DNA of 64,000 nt, taken from NCBI RefSeq assembly GCF_001813675.1, contig NZ_KV813650.1, forward strand, positions 191,114 through 255,113, in the 5' to 3' direction. How positions within the stretch are numbered: the stretch's first letter is position 1; each line of letters opens with the position of its first letter. The position numbers and the translations under genes are program-made. The stretch is from Streptococcus sp. HMSC078D09. Its GTDB lineage: Bacteria > Bacillota > Bacilli > Lactobacillales > Streptococcaceae. This document shows positions 27,345-35,041 of this stretch, piece after piece. Below the pieces are notes generated by a model. That model did no database searches. It was not told the DNA's origin and was given only the letters and a program-made list of their open reading frames with translations.

Positions 27345-27389
27345 AATTTTCAGACAATTGTTGAAAAATGAGAAAACTTCTGGTAAAAT
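27345..27389 (+). promoter_or_regulatory. Promoter of the efe-tat operon with CodY-like box
   Basis: AATTTTCAGACAATT (27345-27359) differs from the CodY consensus AATTTTCWGAAAATT at one position. It abuts the -35 TTGAAA (27361-27366), followed by a 17-base spacer and -10 TAAAAT (27384-27389). The placement would let CodY block the promoter. Confidence 0.55.
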
Positions 27390-27420
27390 AAGTCCAAGAA
27401 CAAAAGAGGAGAAGTCTTTC

Positions 27421-28293
27421 ATGAAAAAATATAGTCTACTCTTATTGAGTGTTGCTCTTTTAGCAGGGTGTGCGAATTCTACTAGCAAACAGTCGAATCA
27501 AAAGACGCAAACCAGCTCAACGGTGCAGTTGTCAAAGGCTGACCAGAAGACCTTGGACAATGCGACAGCTGAATACAAAGACTTTGTTGAAATGCAAATT
27601 GACCAATTGCTCAAGGATACAGAAGGATTCCGAGCTACCCTAAAAGACGGTAATTTGGAAGAAGCTAAAAAGCAATATCCCTTGATCCGTATGGCCTATG
27701 AACGTTCCGAACCGATTGCTGAAACCTTCGGAGAATCAGATGTCAAGATCGACTACCGTTTGGTGGATTATGTGGATGAAAATAAATCAGAAGATGGCTG
27801 GTCAGGTTTCCACCGGATTGAGCGTATCCTTTGGGAAAACAATACTACAGATGGAACAGACAAATACGCTGACCAACTGGTGAACGATATTAAGGAGTTG
27901 AAAGCTAAAATTGCTACAGTAGAAGTAACACCGGATATCATGTTGACCGGAGCTGTTGATTTGCTCAATGAAGTGGCAACGCAAAAGATTACAGGTGAAG
28001 AAGAAGTCTTCTCTCATACAGATCTTTACGACTTCCGCGCCAATATTGAAGGGGCTGAAAAGATCTTCTCTCTCTTTAAACCTTTGATTGAGAAAAAAGA
28101 TTCTAAATTGGTTAAAACCTTGGAAGCAGAATTCAAAAATGTCAATGCTCTATTGGACAAACACATGACAGATGATTCAAACTATAAGTCTTACACAGAC
28201 TTATCCAAGGAAGATACCAAGGAATTGGCAGAAGCTGTGACCAAACTTGGTGAACCCTTGTCTCAAATGGGTGTGATTTTAGATGGGAAATAA
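27421..28293 (+). CDS. efeO: EfeO-type (M75/imelysin) iron-uptake lipoprotein
   Basis: Extracytoplasmic component of the EfeUOB ferrous/ferric/haem iron system. The 290-residue protein starts MKKYSLLLLSVALLAGC with lipobox cysteine 17, followed by a helical M75 (imelysin) domain with the metal-type HxxE motif in SGFHRIERILWEN. It lacks the cupredoxin domain of E. coli EfeO. The start at 27421 has AAGAGGAGAAG upstream; a longer reading from 27358 would precede the -10. First gene of efeO-efeB-efeU-tatC-tatA. Confidence 0.92.
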   Translation: MKKYSLLLLSVALLAGCANSTSKQSNQKTQTSSTVQLSKADQKTLDNATAEYKDFVEMQIDQLLKDTEGFRATLKDGNLEEAKKQYPLIRMAYERSEPIAETFGESDVKIDYRLVDYVDENKSEDGWSGFHRIERILWENNTTDGTDKYADQLVNDIKELKAKIATVEVTPDIMLTGAVDLLNEVATQKITGEEEVFSHTDLYDFRANIEGAEKIFSLFKPLIEKKDSKLVKTLEAEFKNVNALLDKHMTDDSNYKSYTDLSKEDTKELAEAVTKLGEPLSQMGVILDGK

Positions 28294-28298
28294 GAAAA

Positions 28299-29504
28299 AT
28301 GGCTGACGAAAAATTTTTAGATAAAAAAATGGACCGTCGTGAATTTCTTAAAAAAGCAGGTATTGGAGGGGCTGGTCTAGCGCTGGGCCTCTCTGGTGCA
28401 TCTGCTTTTTTCGCTAATCAAGACAGTTCCAGCAAAAAAGCTTATGATGGGGATGAAGACATCTCCTTTTATGGCAAGCACCAAGCAGGGATTACAACGG
28501 CCATGCAGAAGGCTTGCTACTTGGTGGTGTTAGACCTTCACACGACGGACAAAAAAGAAGTCATCCAGCTCTTTAAAGACTGGACCGATTACAGTAGTAA
28601 ATTAGTCGAAGGAGAATTGGTCAAAAAAGATGGTTCGAATGCCCTCTTGCCACCAACAGATACAGGTGAAACAGTGGGACTCAACCCCTATCGTTTGAGC
28701 TTGACTTTTGGAGTTTCGGCTTCCTTTCTAAAGAAACTAGGCTTGGAGTACAAACGTCCGAAACTCTTTCGTGATTTGCCTCCATTTCCAAAGGAGCAGT
28801 TGCAGGACAAATACACTGGTGGTGATATCGTCATTCAAGCCTGTGCAGATGATGAGCAAGTAGCCTTTCATGCGGTGCGAAATCTGATTCGTAAGGGTCG
28901 AAATACCATTACCATGAAGTGGAGCAAATCCGGTTTTGCGGCTATTGGCGACCGAAAAGAAACGCCGCGCAACCTCTTTGGTTTCAAGGATGGAACAGCA
29001 AATGTCACGACTGAGAAAGACTTTGACAAGGTCGTCTGGACTGACAGCAAGGATTGGATGAAGGGTGGTTCTTATATGGCTCTTCGCCTAGTGCAAATGC
29101 ACTTGGAAACTTGGGATCGAACCAATTTGCAGGAGCAAGAAAACACCTTTGGTCGCTACAAGGAGTCCGGTGCTCCCTTTGGTAAAACCAACGAATTTGA
29201 TGAAGTAGATTTATCTAAACTACCAGTAGATTCACATGTCCGTTTGGCCAAAGAAGTGGATCGACCGATTTTACGCCGGTCATATTCCTATTCGGATGGC
29301 ATCAATGAACAGACTGGGCAATTTGATGCTGGCTTGATCTTTATCGCCTTTCAAAAGGATCCGAACAGCTTTGTCAAAATCCAAACCAACTTAGGCGCAG
29401 TAGACAAAATGAACGAGTACATCACCCATATCGGAAGTGGACTCTTTGCTTGCTTTGCAGGCGTTGAGAAAGGAGGGTACCTTGGTCAAGCACTCTTTGA
29501 ATAA
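28299..29504 (+). CDS. efeB: EfeB-type Dyp peroxidase, Tat-exported
   Basis: Haem-dependent DyP-type peroxidase that works with EfeO/EfeU in iron acquisition. A twin-arginine signal MDRREFLKKAGIGG (RR about residues 13-14) followed by a hydrophobic stretch with ALGLSGASAFFA explains why tatC and tatA follow in the same operon. The DyP signature GFKDGTAN (GxxDG) and the C-terminal RRSYSYSDG are intact, and the length of 401 is normal. It begins five bases after efeO and overlaps efeU. Confidence 0.93.
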   Translation: MADEKFLDKKMDRREFLKKAGIGGAGLALGLSGASAFFANQDSSSKKAYDGDEDISFYGKHQAGITTAMQKACYLVVLDLHTTDKKEVIQLFKDWTDYSSKLVEGELVKKDGSNALLPPTDTGETVGLNPYRLSLTFGVSASFLKKLGLEYKRPKLFRDLPPFPKEQLQDKYTGGDIVIQACADDEQVAFHAVRNLIRKGRNTITMKWSKSGFAAIGDRKETPRNLFGFKDGTANVTTEKDFDKVVWTDSKDWMKGGSYMALRLVQMHLETWDRTNLQEQENTFGRYKESGAPFGKTNEFDEVDLSKLPVDSHVRLAKEVDRPILRRSYSYSDGINEQTGQFDAGLIFIAFQKDPNSFVKIQTNLGAVDKMNEYITHIGSGLFACFAGVEKGGYLGQALFE

Positions 29505-31167
29505 ATTCTTGATCTTATTAGGCCTTCTTGCCTTGTTCTGGACTCATCCAGTGGCTGCGGACTCTTATAGCGATCTCTTTATCAAGATCACGGATGCAAC
29601 AACCGCTGTAGAAAATAAGAATCAGGATAAGGCCAAGGCATTAATCGCTGCGATTCAGTCTGATTTTGAATCAAAAGACCACCATGATTCCAAGGCAGGG
29701 AAAAAAGTTAGCCAAGCCTTAGCAATAAAAGGGGAGGTAAGAAAAGAGGATCTTACCAAGATCTCATCAGCCTTGCTCACTTTTGAAAAAGAGCAAAATC
29801 CGGTCGATTTAGAGGCGGAAAAAGACAAACTCGTGAGTCGCCTCTCACCTTATTTTAAGAACCTACAAGAGGCCATTACAGCTAAGGATCTGGATAAAAC
29901 CCGTCAAACCTATGCAGATCTCAATAACACATGGACGCGAAACGAAGCGGTGGTAAGAGATCACAGCACAGCCTACTATGGCAAAATCGAGACGGCTATT
30001 TCGCTCTTACGCAGTAGCATTGAAACAGAGCCTACCGATTTCACCAACATCCAGTCCTCTTATGATGACCTCAAAAATGGGATTGATGCCTTTGTAAAAG
30101 GAGAAGCCATTAGCAGTGCCAGTACGGATTTGACGTTGAACGATGGGATCAAGCTTTTGGAGAAGGCGCAAAGCCAATTCCAATCCGGCGACGATAAGTC
30201 TGCTGCAGCGACTATGAAGCAGTTCATCACGATCTGGCCAACTATCGAAGGGGATGTTAGCACGACCAATCCCAGTCTCTACACGCGCGTAGAAAGTGAA
30301 TCCCCGGTCATTATGGTCAAGGGGAAAGAAAAGTCCTATCAAGAGAAATTACAAGCCTTGATCAAGGACCTGTCTGCGATCGATACTACAGCTTCTTACA
30401 ACGCTTTTGATGCCATGTTGATTCTTCTGCGTGAAGGAGTAGAAGCGCTGCTGATTGTCATGGCGCTTGTGACGACCCTTAAGGCCGCTAAGATGAGGAA
30501 AGGCCTCAAATGGGTCTACGGTGGAGCCATTGCTGGTGTTCTTGCCAGTGCAGCGATCGCTCTTGTTTTGCAAGTAGCTTTTCCAGCCGTTACTTCGGGG
30601 GCTAACCGGGAAATCATTGAAGGTGGCGTTGGAATTTTCGCTGTGGTCATGATGATTCTCATAGGAATTTGGCTCCACAGCAAGTCCTCTGTCAAACAGT
30701 GGAATGCCTTTATGGACCGTCAGATGAAGACCGTGACGGCTACTGGAAGCTTTGTCTCGATGTTTGCCCTCAGTTTCTTAGCAGTCTTTCGTGAAGGGGC
30801 TGAGACCATTCTCTTTTATGTCGGGATCATTCCACGGATTACAACCGCGAATTTCTTACTGGGAATCGGGCTTGCTATAGCTGTTCTCATCATCATTGCA
30901 GTGGCTATGACTAAGGCTAGTCAAGCTATCCAACCTCATCGAATCTTTTTCATTTTGACGTGGTTGATTTACGCCTTGGCCTTCAAGATGCTCGGTGTCA
31001 GCATTCACGCCCTGCAGTTGACCAATATCCTCCCTAGCCATTTGGTCAATGGACTTCCAACCATCGATTGGGCGGGCATCTATCCAAGCTGGGAAGTTCT
31101 TCTTCCTCAAGGAATCTTTGTGGCCTTGATCGCACTCGTTACGGTGAGACAACATGACAAAGAGTAG
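29482..31167 (+). CDS. efeU: FTR1-family iron permease EfeU with long extracytoplasmic N-terminus
   Basis: A 561-residue iron permease. Residues 1-27 are a signal peptide (KFLILLGLLALFWTHPVAADS), then ~290 residues of helical extracytoplasmic region, then an FTR1 domain with seven helices and the two REGxE iron-binding motifs (LLREGVEALLIV, VFREGAETILFY). The start is a TTG at 29482 with AGGAGGG eight bases upstream; this overlaps the end of efeB by 23 bases. The long N-terminal domain is typical of Gram-positive EfeU/FepC. Confidence 0.92.
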   Translation: MVKHSLNKFLILLGLLALFWTHPVAADSYSDLFIKITDATTAVENKNQDKAKALIAAIQSDFESKDHHDSKAGKKVSQALAIKGEVRKEDLTKISSALLTFEKEQNPVDLEAEKDKLVSRLSPYFKNLQEAITAKDLDKTRQTYADLNNTWTRNEAVVRDHSTAYYGKIETAISLLRSSIETEPTDFTNIQSSYDDLKNGIDAFVKGEAISSASTDLTLNDGIKLLEKAQSQFQSGDDKSAAATMKQFITIWPTIEGDVSTTNPSLYTRVESESPVIMVKGKEKSYQEKLQALIKDLSAIDTTASYNAFDAMLILLREGVEALLIVMALVTTLKAAKMRKGLKWVYGGAIAGVLASAAIALVLQVAFPAVTSGANREIIEGGVGIFAVVMMILIGIWLHSKSSVKQWNAFMDRQMKTVTATGSFVSMFALSFLAVFREGAETILFYVGIIPRITTANFLLGIGLAIAVLIIIAVAMTKASQAIQPHRIFFILTWLIYALAFKMLGVSIHALQLTNILPSHLVNGLPTIDWAGIYPSWEVLLPQGIFVALIALVTVRQHDKE

Positions 31168-31873
31168 AGCAGATGAAATGACCATTGTTGAACATTTGGT
31201 CGAATTTCGAAAACGATTGTTCGCAGTGGTCTTATGTTATATTATCGTCTTTCTGGTGGCTTTTGTATTTGGTGGAGAACTCTACCAAGCCTTGACTGCT
31301 AGCTTCCATCAAAAACTGCTGGTACTGGGACCGAATGATATCCTCTGGATCTATGTAGCGCTCGCTAATCTCACGGCTTTTAGCCTGACCCTGCCCTTTA
31401 TTGTCTACCAGGTTTGGCAATTTGTAAGGCCGGCTTTGAAGGAGAAAGAGGCGCGTGCAGTCTTTGCCTACATCCCAGCTAGCTTTATTTGCTTTGTACT
31501 GGGGCTTGCATTTGGTTATTTCTTTGTCAGTCCAGCTATTTTAGAGGTCCTGATGCGCTTGGGAGAAGGGCTGTTTGATACCCAATTGACGGCACAAAAT
31601 TATTTAACCTTCTTATGGCACACCACCTTGCCTTTAGGGGTCTTGTTTGAGTTACCAGTTTTGGTCGCTTTTCTGACCTCGATTGGGATCTTGACACCAC
31701 AGTTTTTAATAACCTACCGACGTTACGCTTACTTTGTTCTGCTGGTCTTAGCCGTCGTGCTAACCCCTGCAGACTTTATCAGTGACTTGGCCATGACACT
31801 CCCTTTGATCCTCTTATTTGAAGTCAGTGTCGCCATCAGTAAAGTCATCTATTCAAGAAAAAGGAGAAACTAA
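31154..31873 (+). CDS. tatC: Tat translocase subunit TatC
   Basis: Six-helix core of the twin-arginine protein export system; it recognises the RR signal. Family marks are the N-terminal MTIVEHLVEFRKRLF and, in the first periplasmic loop, ...FVRPALKEKEARAVF. The 239 residues are normal. It overlaps the end of efeU by 14 bases and abuts tatA by a one-base overlap (31873). EfeB is the only obvious Tat substrate in the window, so this is probably a dedicated Tat system, as in staphylococcal fep-tat. Confidence 0.94.
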   Translation: MTKSRADEMTIVEHLVEFRKRLFAVVLCYIIVFLVAFVFGGELYQALTASFHQKLLVLGPNDILWIYVALANLTAFSLTLPFIVYQVWQFVRPALKEKEARAVFAYIPASFICFVLGLAFGYFFVSPAILEVLMRLGEGLFDTQLTAQNYLTFLWHTTLPLGVLFELPVLVAFLTSIGILTPQFLITYRRYAYFVLLVLAVVLTPADFISDLAMTLPLILLFEVSVAISKVIYSRKRRN

Positions 31874-32070
31874 TGGGAATTTTACGTGATATTGGAGCAC
31901 CAGGTTTGATCATCATCATCCTGGGCGCCCTCTTGATTTTTGGACCAAAACGCCTACCAGAGTTGGGCCAATCCATCGGCAAAATGTTTGCTGAATTTAA
32001 GACAGCTGTCAACAAAGGCAGTGAAGAAGCCGATCAAGACACCAAAGAAGCTAAAGAAGAAAAAGAATAA
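31873..32070 (+). CDS. tatA: Tat translocase subunit TatA
   Basis: A 65-residue pore-forming Tat component: a short N-terminal membrane helix (APGLIIIILGALLIFGP), the hinge FGPKRLPELGQSIGK, an amphipathic helix and an acidic/lysine-rich tail (EEADQDTKEAKEEKE). No TatB gene is present, as expected in Gram-positive minimal TatAC systems. It ends the efe-tat operon; I see no strong hairpin right after it and transcripts may continue into the microprotein gene. Confidence 0.94.
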   Translation: MGILRDIGAPGLIIIILGALLIFGPKRLPELGQSIGKMFAEFKTAVNKGSEEADQDTKEAKEEKE

Positions 32071-32092
32071 TCAGACAATTTTCAAAATTCTA

Positions 32093-32121
32093 TTGAGTTC
32101 GATTGCATAAAAAGGTATAAT
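32093..32121 (+). promoter_or_regulatory. Promoter of the 36-residue microprotein gene
   Basis: -35 TTGAGT (32093-32098), 17-base spacer, -10 TATAAT (32116-32121), located 35 bases before the ATG at 32157. Confidence 0.65.
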
Positions 32122-32156
32122 AAGACAAGTACTTGCAATCGACGAAGGAGGAAACC

Positions 32157-32267
32157 ATGATTATTACGATTTTGTCACTCATTTTCTATTTCAGCTATAT
32201 CGGATTCTTATGCTGGTTGGTCGTAAAAATTGTCGAAAAATTGTTCAATTTCTTGTTGAACCGTTAA
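32157..32267 (+). CDS. Putative single-helix membrane microprotein (36 residues)
   Basis: A complete short reading frame with a perfect ribosome site (GAAGGAGGAAACC-ATG), its own promoter at 32093-32121 and its own terminator at 32277-32308. The protein MIITILSLIFYFSYIG... is mostly one hydrophobic helix followed by a basic amphipathic end (VKIVEKLFNFLLNR). Aromatic residues (F, Y, W) are abundant. I do not recognise the family. It could be a regulator of the neighbouring Tat/iron permease, a small stress protein, or a toxin-like peptide; none of these is shown. Confidence 0.7.
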   Translation: MIITILSLIFYFSYIGFLCWLVVKIVEKLFNFLLNR

Positions 32268-32276
32268 TAAAGAAAC

Positions 32277-32308
32277 AATCCATTTCACCCTGAGTGAGTG
32301 GATTTTTT
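32277..32308 (+). terminator. Terminator of the microprotein gene
   Basis: Nested stem aatcca/tggatt enclosing tcac/gtga around a short loop, followed by tttttt. Confidence 0.85.
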
Positions 32309-32780
32309 GTGTCCAATTCAGTTAGAAAGATTCAAACAAAGAGGTTTTAACGGTCTCAGATTGAAGATAAAGTCATATAAAAAACTTTCCTTAAGTGAGT
32401 ACGAACGTCAGCGAACTTATTAGAAGTTCCATTACTAAATCAAAATACAAAGGGCGTCTGCGGATAAAGTCAAAAGAGGAAATTAGAAAGCAAGTGAAAC
32501 AACACAACAAAACCATCGTTTTACTGACTGTTTTGTTTATTGCTATGCTTTCCATTTAAATGTTTTTATATCTTTCAACTTCTAGTATTTCTTGTTACTA
32601 GTGATGGACTATATCGTTTGTTTTTCTTATTTATTTTAAAAGAATGTTAAGCTTAATAGAAATACAGTAATTACAAGATTGTAATATATTCTGTTATAGC
32701 TTTATGTGGCATGGGTATAAATTGATATGACTTTTATTATCTATGGTATAATGAGATAAATTTGGAGTTGTAGAGGCGAG
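32309..32780. other. AT-rich intergenic stretch with degraded coding remnant and promoter of the SAP gene
   Basis: Between the microprotein terminator and the next gene lie ~470 AT-rich bases. From about 32316 to 32560 two overlapping frames read as pieces of a basic protein (…LERFKQRGFNG…LSEYERQRTY-stop, then one frame over ELIRSSITKSKYKGRLR…). This looks like a frameshifted remnant, though neither piece is recognised. Near the right end an extended -10 TGGTATAAT (32745-32752), with a possible TTGATA 19 bases upstream, should drive the SAP-type gene. Confidence 0.5.
32395..32559 (+). pseudogene. Possible small ORF or C-terminal gene remnant (54 codons)
   Basis: A GTG-initiated frame of 54 residues: a basic N-terminal part (ELIRSSITKSKYKGRLRIK, then KEEIRKQVKQHNK) and a hydrophobic end (TIVLLTVLFIAMLSI). 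It has no ribosome site. An adjacent frame upstream continues the same basic character until a TAG at about 32421, which suggests one older gene broken by a frameshift. Alternatively it is a fortuitous frame. I cannot name a family. Confidence 0.3.
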
Positions 32781-32783
32781 CAT

Positions 32784-33401
32784 TTGGAAGAACATAGACC
32801 TGATTTTAGAGATATAAAATCATTTGAAGAATTTAACAGATACTACTGGTATCGAGAAGAGCTTTCACAAATTTGTAAGTACCTTGGATTAGAATACAGA
32901 TGTACAAAAAAAGAATTAAATCATATTATAGAACAATATTTTAGGGGAAATAGAGTAGAAAAAGTTTTGAGGAAAAGAAACAAAAATCAAACCGAAATAA
33001 TAACCCTAAATACATCATTACTTGAATGTGGGTTTTCCTTTAATCAGAAATTTCGTGATTATTTTTCAGCTGTAACAGGTGTTAATCCGTTTAAGTTTAA
33101 TGCTGATATGGCAACTGCTTGGAGAAAAGTAAAACGGGACAACAACATAAATTTTACAATCCAAGATATGATTAAAATATACTATGGAGAGTCAGACTAC
33201 GCCAAGTATGATAATTCAGCTTGCCAATGGAATCAATTTCTAAAAGACTTTTGTGCCGATGAATTTAGCAATCATTACTCCAACAAGTTAAAAGTTGCGG
33301 CTATCCTTTGGAATGAAGTTAGAGATTCAAAAAATAAAAAAATTTATTCACGGGGACTTCTAAAAGAATATAGCTACAAAATAGAGGAGTACTGTAAGTA
33401 A
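32784..33401 (+). CDS. SAP-domain/DUF6434-like protein
   Basis: A 205-residue soluble protein with TTG start (TTGGAAGAAC, weak AGAGGCG upstream). Residues ~10-55 fit a SAP-like helix-extended-helix unit (YYWYREELSQICKYLGLEYRCTKKE, then IIEQYFRG). The rest (TLNTSLLECGFSFNQKFRDYF, IKIYYGESDYAKYDNSACQWNQF, FCADEF, KLKVAAILWNEVRDS) resembles the conserved C-terminal part of small SAP-domain proteins labelled DUF6434. DNA or RNA binding is the usual suggestion, with no proven role. Base composition is clearly more AT-rich than the flanking core genes, consistent with transfer. Confidence 0.65.
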   Translation: MEEHRPDFRDIKSFEEFNRYYWYREELSQICKYLGLEYRCTKKELNHIIEQYFRGNRVEKVLRKRNKNQTEIITLNTSLLECGFSFNQKFRDYFSAVTGVNPFKFNADMATAWRKVKRDNNINFTIQDMIKIYYGESDYAKYDNSACQWNQFLKDFCADEFSNHYSNKLKVAAILWNEVRDSKNKKIYSRGLLKEYSYKIEEYCK

Positions 33402-33446
33402 ACAACTTCAAGTTTGTCGAACGGAATATAAAGTATTAAAGACGAT

Positions 33447-33476
33447 AGCACTCTGTTTTTGCAGAGTGCTTTTTTG
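33447..33476 (+). terminator. Terminator of the SAP-type gene
   Basis: Stem agcactctg/cagagtgct with a tttttg-type loop, followed by TTTTT. Confidence 0.9.
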
Positions 33477-33479
33477 TTT

Positions 33480-33592
33480 TATAGAATATAAGAGAATGTG
33501 GGATACTTGCTTTCTCTGCTAGATGATCGAGCAGAGAAAGATTTATTAGATATGACATCAGTCAGCTAAACCCTTTTAGCTGGCTTTTTTGT
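33480..33592 (+). ncRNA. Candidate small structured RNA
   Basis: Between two terminators lies a 113-base segment with a perfect hairpin (ctttctctgct at 33510-33520 with agcagagaaag at 33530-33540), a ~20-base single-stranded linker (atttattagatatgacatc) and a terminator hairpin (agtcagctaaa with tttagctggct, then TTTTTT, 33560-33590). No reading frame accompanies the second terminator, so it must terminate something non-coding or a read-through transcript. The promoter is not evident. Speculative. Confidence 0.35.
33560..33590 (+). terminator. Second terminator in the gap
   Basis: Eleven-base stem with one G-U pair (33560-33570 with 33575-33585), short loop cccttt, then a T run. Confidence 0.85.
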
Positions 33593-33715
33593 TAGCGACT
33601 CGGTCATTAACTTGCTTGTCAAAATATAATTCGGTATCATAGATATATAATGTTTGGTAAGTAAGTCCTATTGTCAGTTCGGAACAAGTAGATAGGAGAA
33701 GGGGAGAAAAAACTA

Positions 33716-34252
33716 GTGAATAAAGACCAATTGATAGAGAAACCAGAAATAAATATTGTTGGGGTTATTGCAAATCATCAGTTTAACTGGTATATTTGTT
33801 CAAACGAAATGTGGACAATGGATATCGATAAATATATTCAGGCATACCAGGAAGCAGGTCTGGATGTTGATTTCTCCTATTTACCTGAGATTCAGCAGAA
33901 TCTTCATGTGATTACAAAAAGCAATCTTGAGAGCTACTTAGAAATGTATAAAGATGATTGGCTGAAGGTGACGGTTGAAGAATTGATCTCAATGATCAAA
34001 CGTTCAATGGAAGAGGAGAACTTGAATTCAGAGATTATTCTGGAAGGAAAAGCCTTGCTTCCGGATCTTTTCATCGATTTTGATAAAGAAGAATTTTATT
34101 CAAACCATCTGGGGATGAAAAACTACGAAAGATATGTGCCAAACGGATGGAAGTTTTTTTCAGGACGTTTTGATCATTTGATCCCCAAAGAGGAGCAATA
34201 TTGGATTGAAGAGACCAAGAAAACTGAAGGAACTAGTCTTCTATTCATATAA
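33716..34252 (+). CDS. Unknown protein, 178 residues
   Basis: GTG start with the strong site GGAGAAGGGGAG. The protein is acidic and soluble with many aromatic residues (FNWYICSNEMWTMDIDKY, PNGWKFFSGRFDHLIP, EEQYWIEETKK). No signal peptide, membrane helix or known motif is visible. The compact acidic make-up and accessory setting would suit an immunity or antitoxin-type protein, but no toxin partner is adjacent, so this is only a thought. A weak hairpin without T run (about 34262-34302) follows. Confidence 0.75.
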   Translation: MNKDQLIEKPEINIVGVIANHQFNWYICSNEMWTMDIDKYIQAYQEAGLDVDFSYLPEIQQNLHVITKSNLESYLEMYKDDWLKVTVEELISMIKRSMEEENLNSEIILEGKALLPDLFIDFDKEEFYSNHLGMKNYERYVPNGWKFFSGRFDHLIPKEEQYWIEETKKTEGTSLLFI

Positions 34253-34402
34253 AAATAATACAGTTTAAAAGTATTTCATGAGACTGTGAAATGCTTTAAA
34301 ATTTCGCCACATTTCAAATCTTTATATTCCGTTTCGTTAGGAATAGCGATGGAAAGCCAACCAAATATGCTATACTGAAGTAGATAGAAGGAGGAGCGAC
34401 TG

Positions 34403-34999
34403 ATGAGCAGAAAGTGGGTAAAGATCATTGCTATTTTAATTTTCATCCTATCCGGTAGTTACTTTGTCTACAATAAACTAACGAAGCCGAATCTTGGACC
34501 GAAAACAACAAAGCTCTATAAGCATGGTTTTCTTTTGCTAGAAGAACAAATCGGAACCTACATCAAAGAACACTATACTGGGATTGAGAAGATTGAGTTC
34601 TCCCCAATCTACGTTACTGAAGAAGGGTCAACATTCTCAAATGCCTATGTGCGTCCGACGATCTATGACAAGTATGGAAATAAAGCTACTCTGGGAGATA
34701 AAATAAAGAAATTTATTCCATTAAGTTATGGATTGATTTCAGACATTGTTCTTGATTTTGATGGAGGTGGCAATGAAGTCATTGAGTTACTGGACTCAAA
34801 TGGCAAACCTGTAGACGTTTCAAATGAGGAGCATTTGCCTAAGAGAGCTATACTCACAGAGGCAAGTAGTACAGATGAAAATATTGAATTATTAGTAGAA
34901 GATGGTCAGTTAATAGGAGTCGTAAAGGATGATAAAGGAAGCCCTGGTGCAGAAATTGTTTATAATACGGAACTCCATAAAGGAGACGCGAGAGAGTAG
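34403..34999 (+). CDS. Unknown membrane-anchored exported protein
   Basis: A 198-residue protein with a short basic start and one N-terminal hydrophobic helix (IIAILIFILSGSYFVYN, no lipobox), so it is probably anchored with the bulk outside. The outer part is mixed alpha/beta with an acidic C-terminal half (IVLDFDGGGNEVIELLDSNGKPVDVSNEEH). The family is not recognised. GAAGGAGGAG precedes the ATG, and TATACTG 25 bases earlier may be the -10. The next gene starts 42 bases on and may be co-transcribed. Confidence 0.75.
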   Translation: MSRKWVKIIAILIFILSGSYFVYNKLTKPNLGPKTTKLYKHGFLLLEEQIGTYIKEHYTGIEKIEFSPIYVTEEGSTFSNAYVRPTIYDKYGNKATLGDKIKKFIPLSYGLISDIVLDFDGGGNEVIELLDSNGKPVDVSNEEHLPKRAILTEASSTDENIELLVEDGQLIGVVKDDKGSPGAEIVYNTELHKGDARE

Positions 35000-35041
35000 C
35001 GCTAACCAATGAAATAGAATGAAAAAGAAAGGACAAAACAC

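Larger units (their letters stand above)
33402..33715. other. Gene-free stretch holding three hairpins
   Basis: About 310 bases without a gene. It contains the terminator of the SAP gene (33447-33476), a free-standing perfect 11-bp hairpin (33510-33540) and a second terminator (33560-33590). The remaining ~120 bases up to the next gene are AT-rich with TATAAT at about 33645-33650 and GGAGAAGGGGAG as a ribosome site before the GTG at 33716. Confidence 0.6.
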
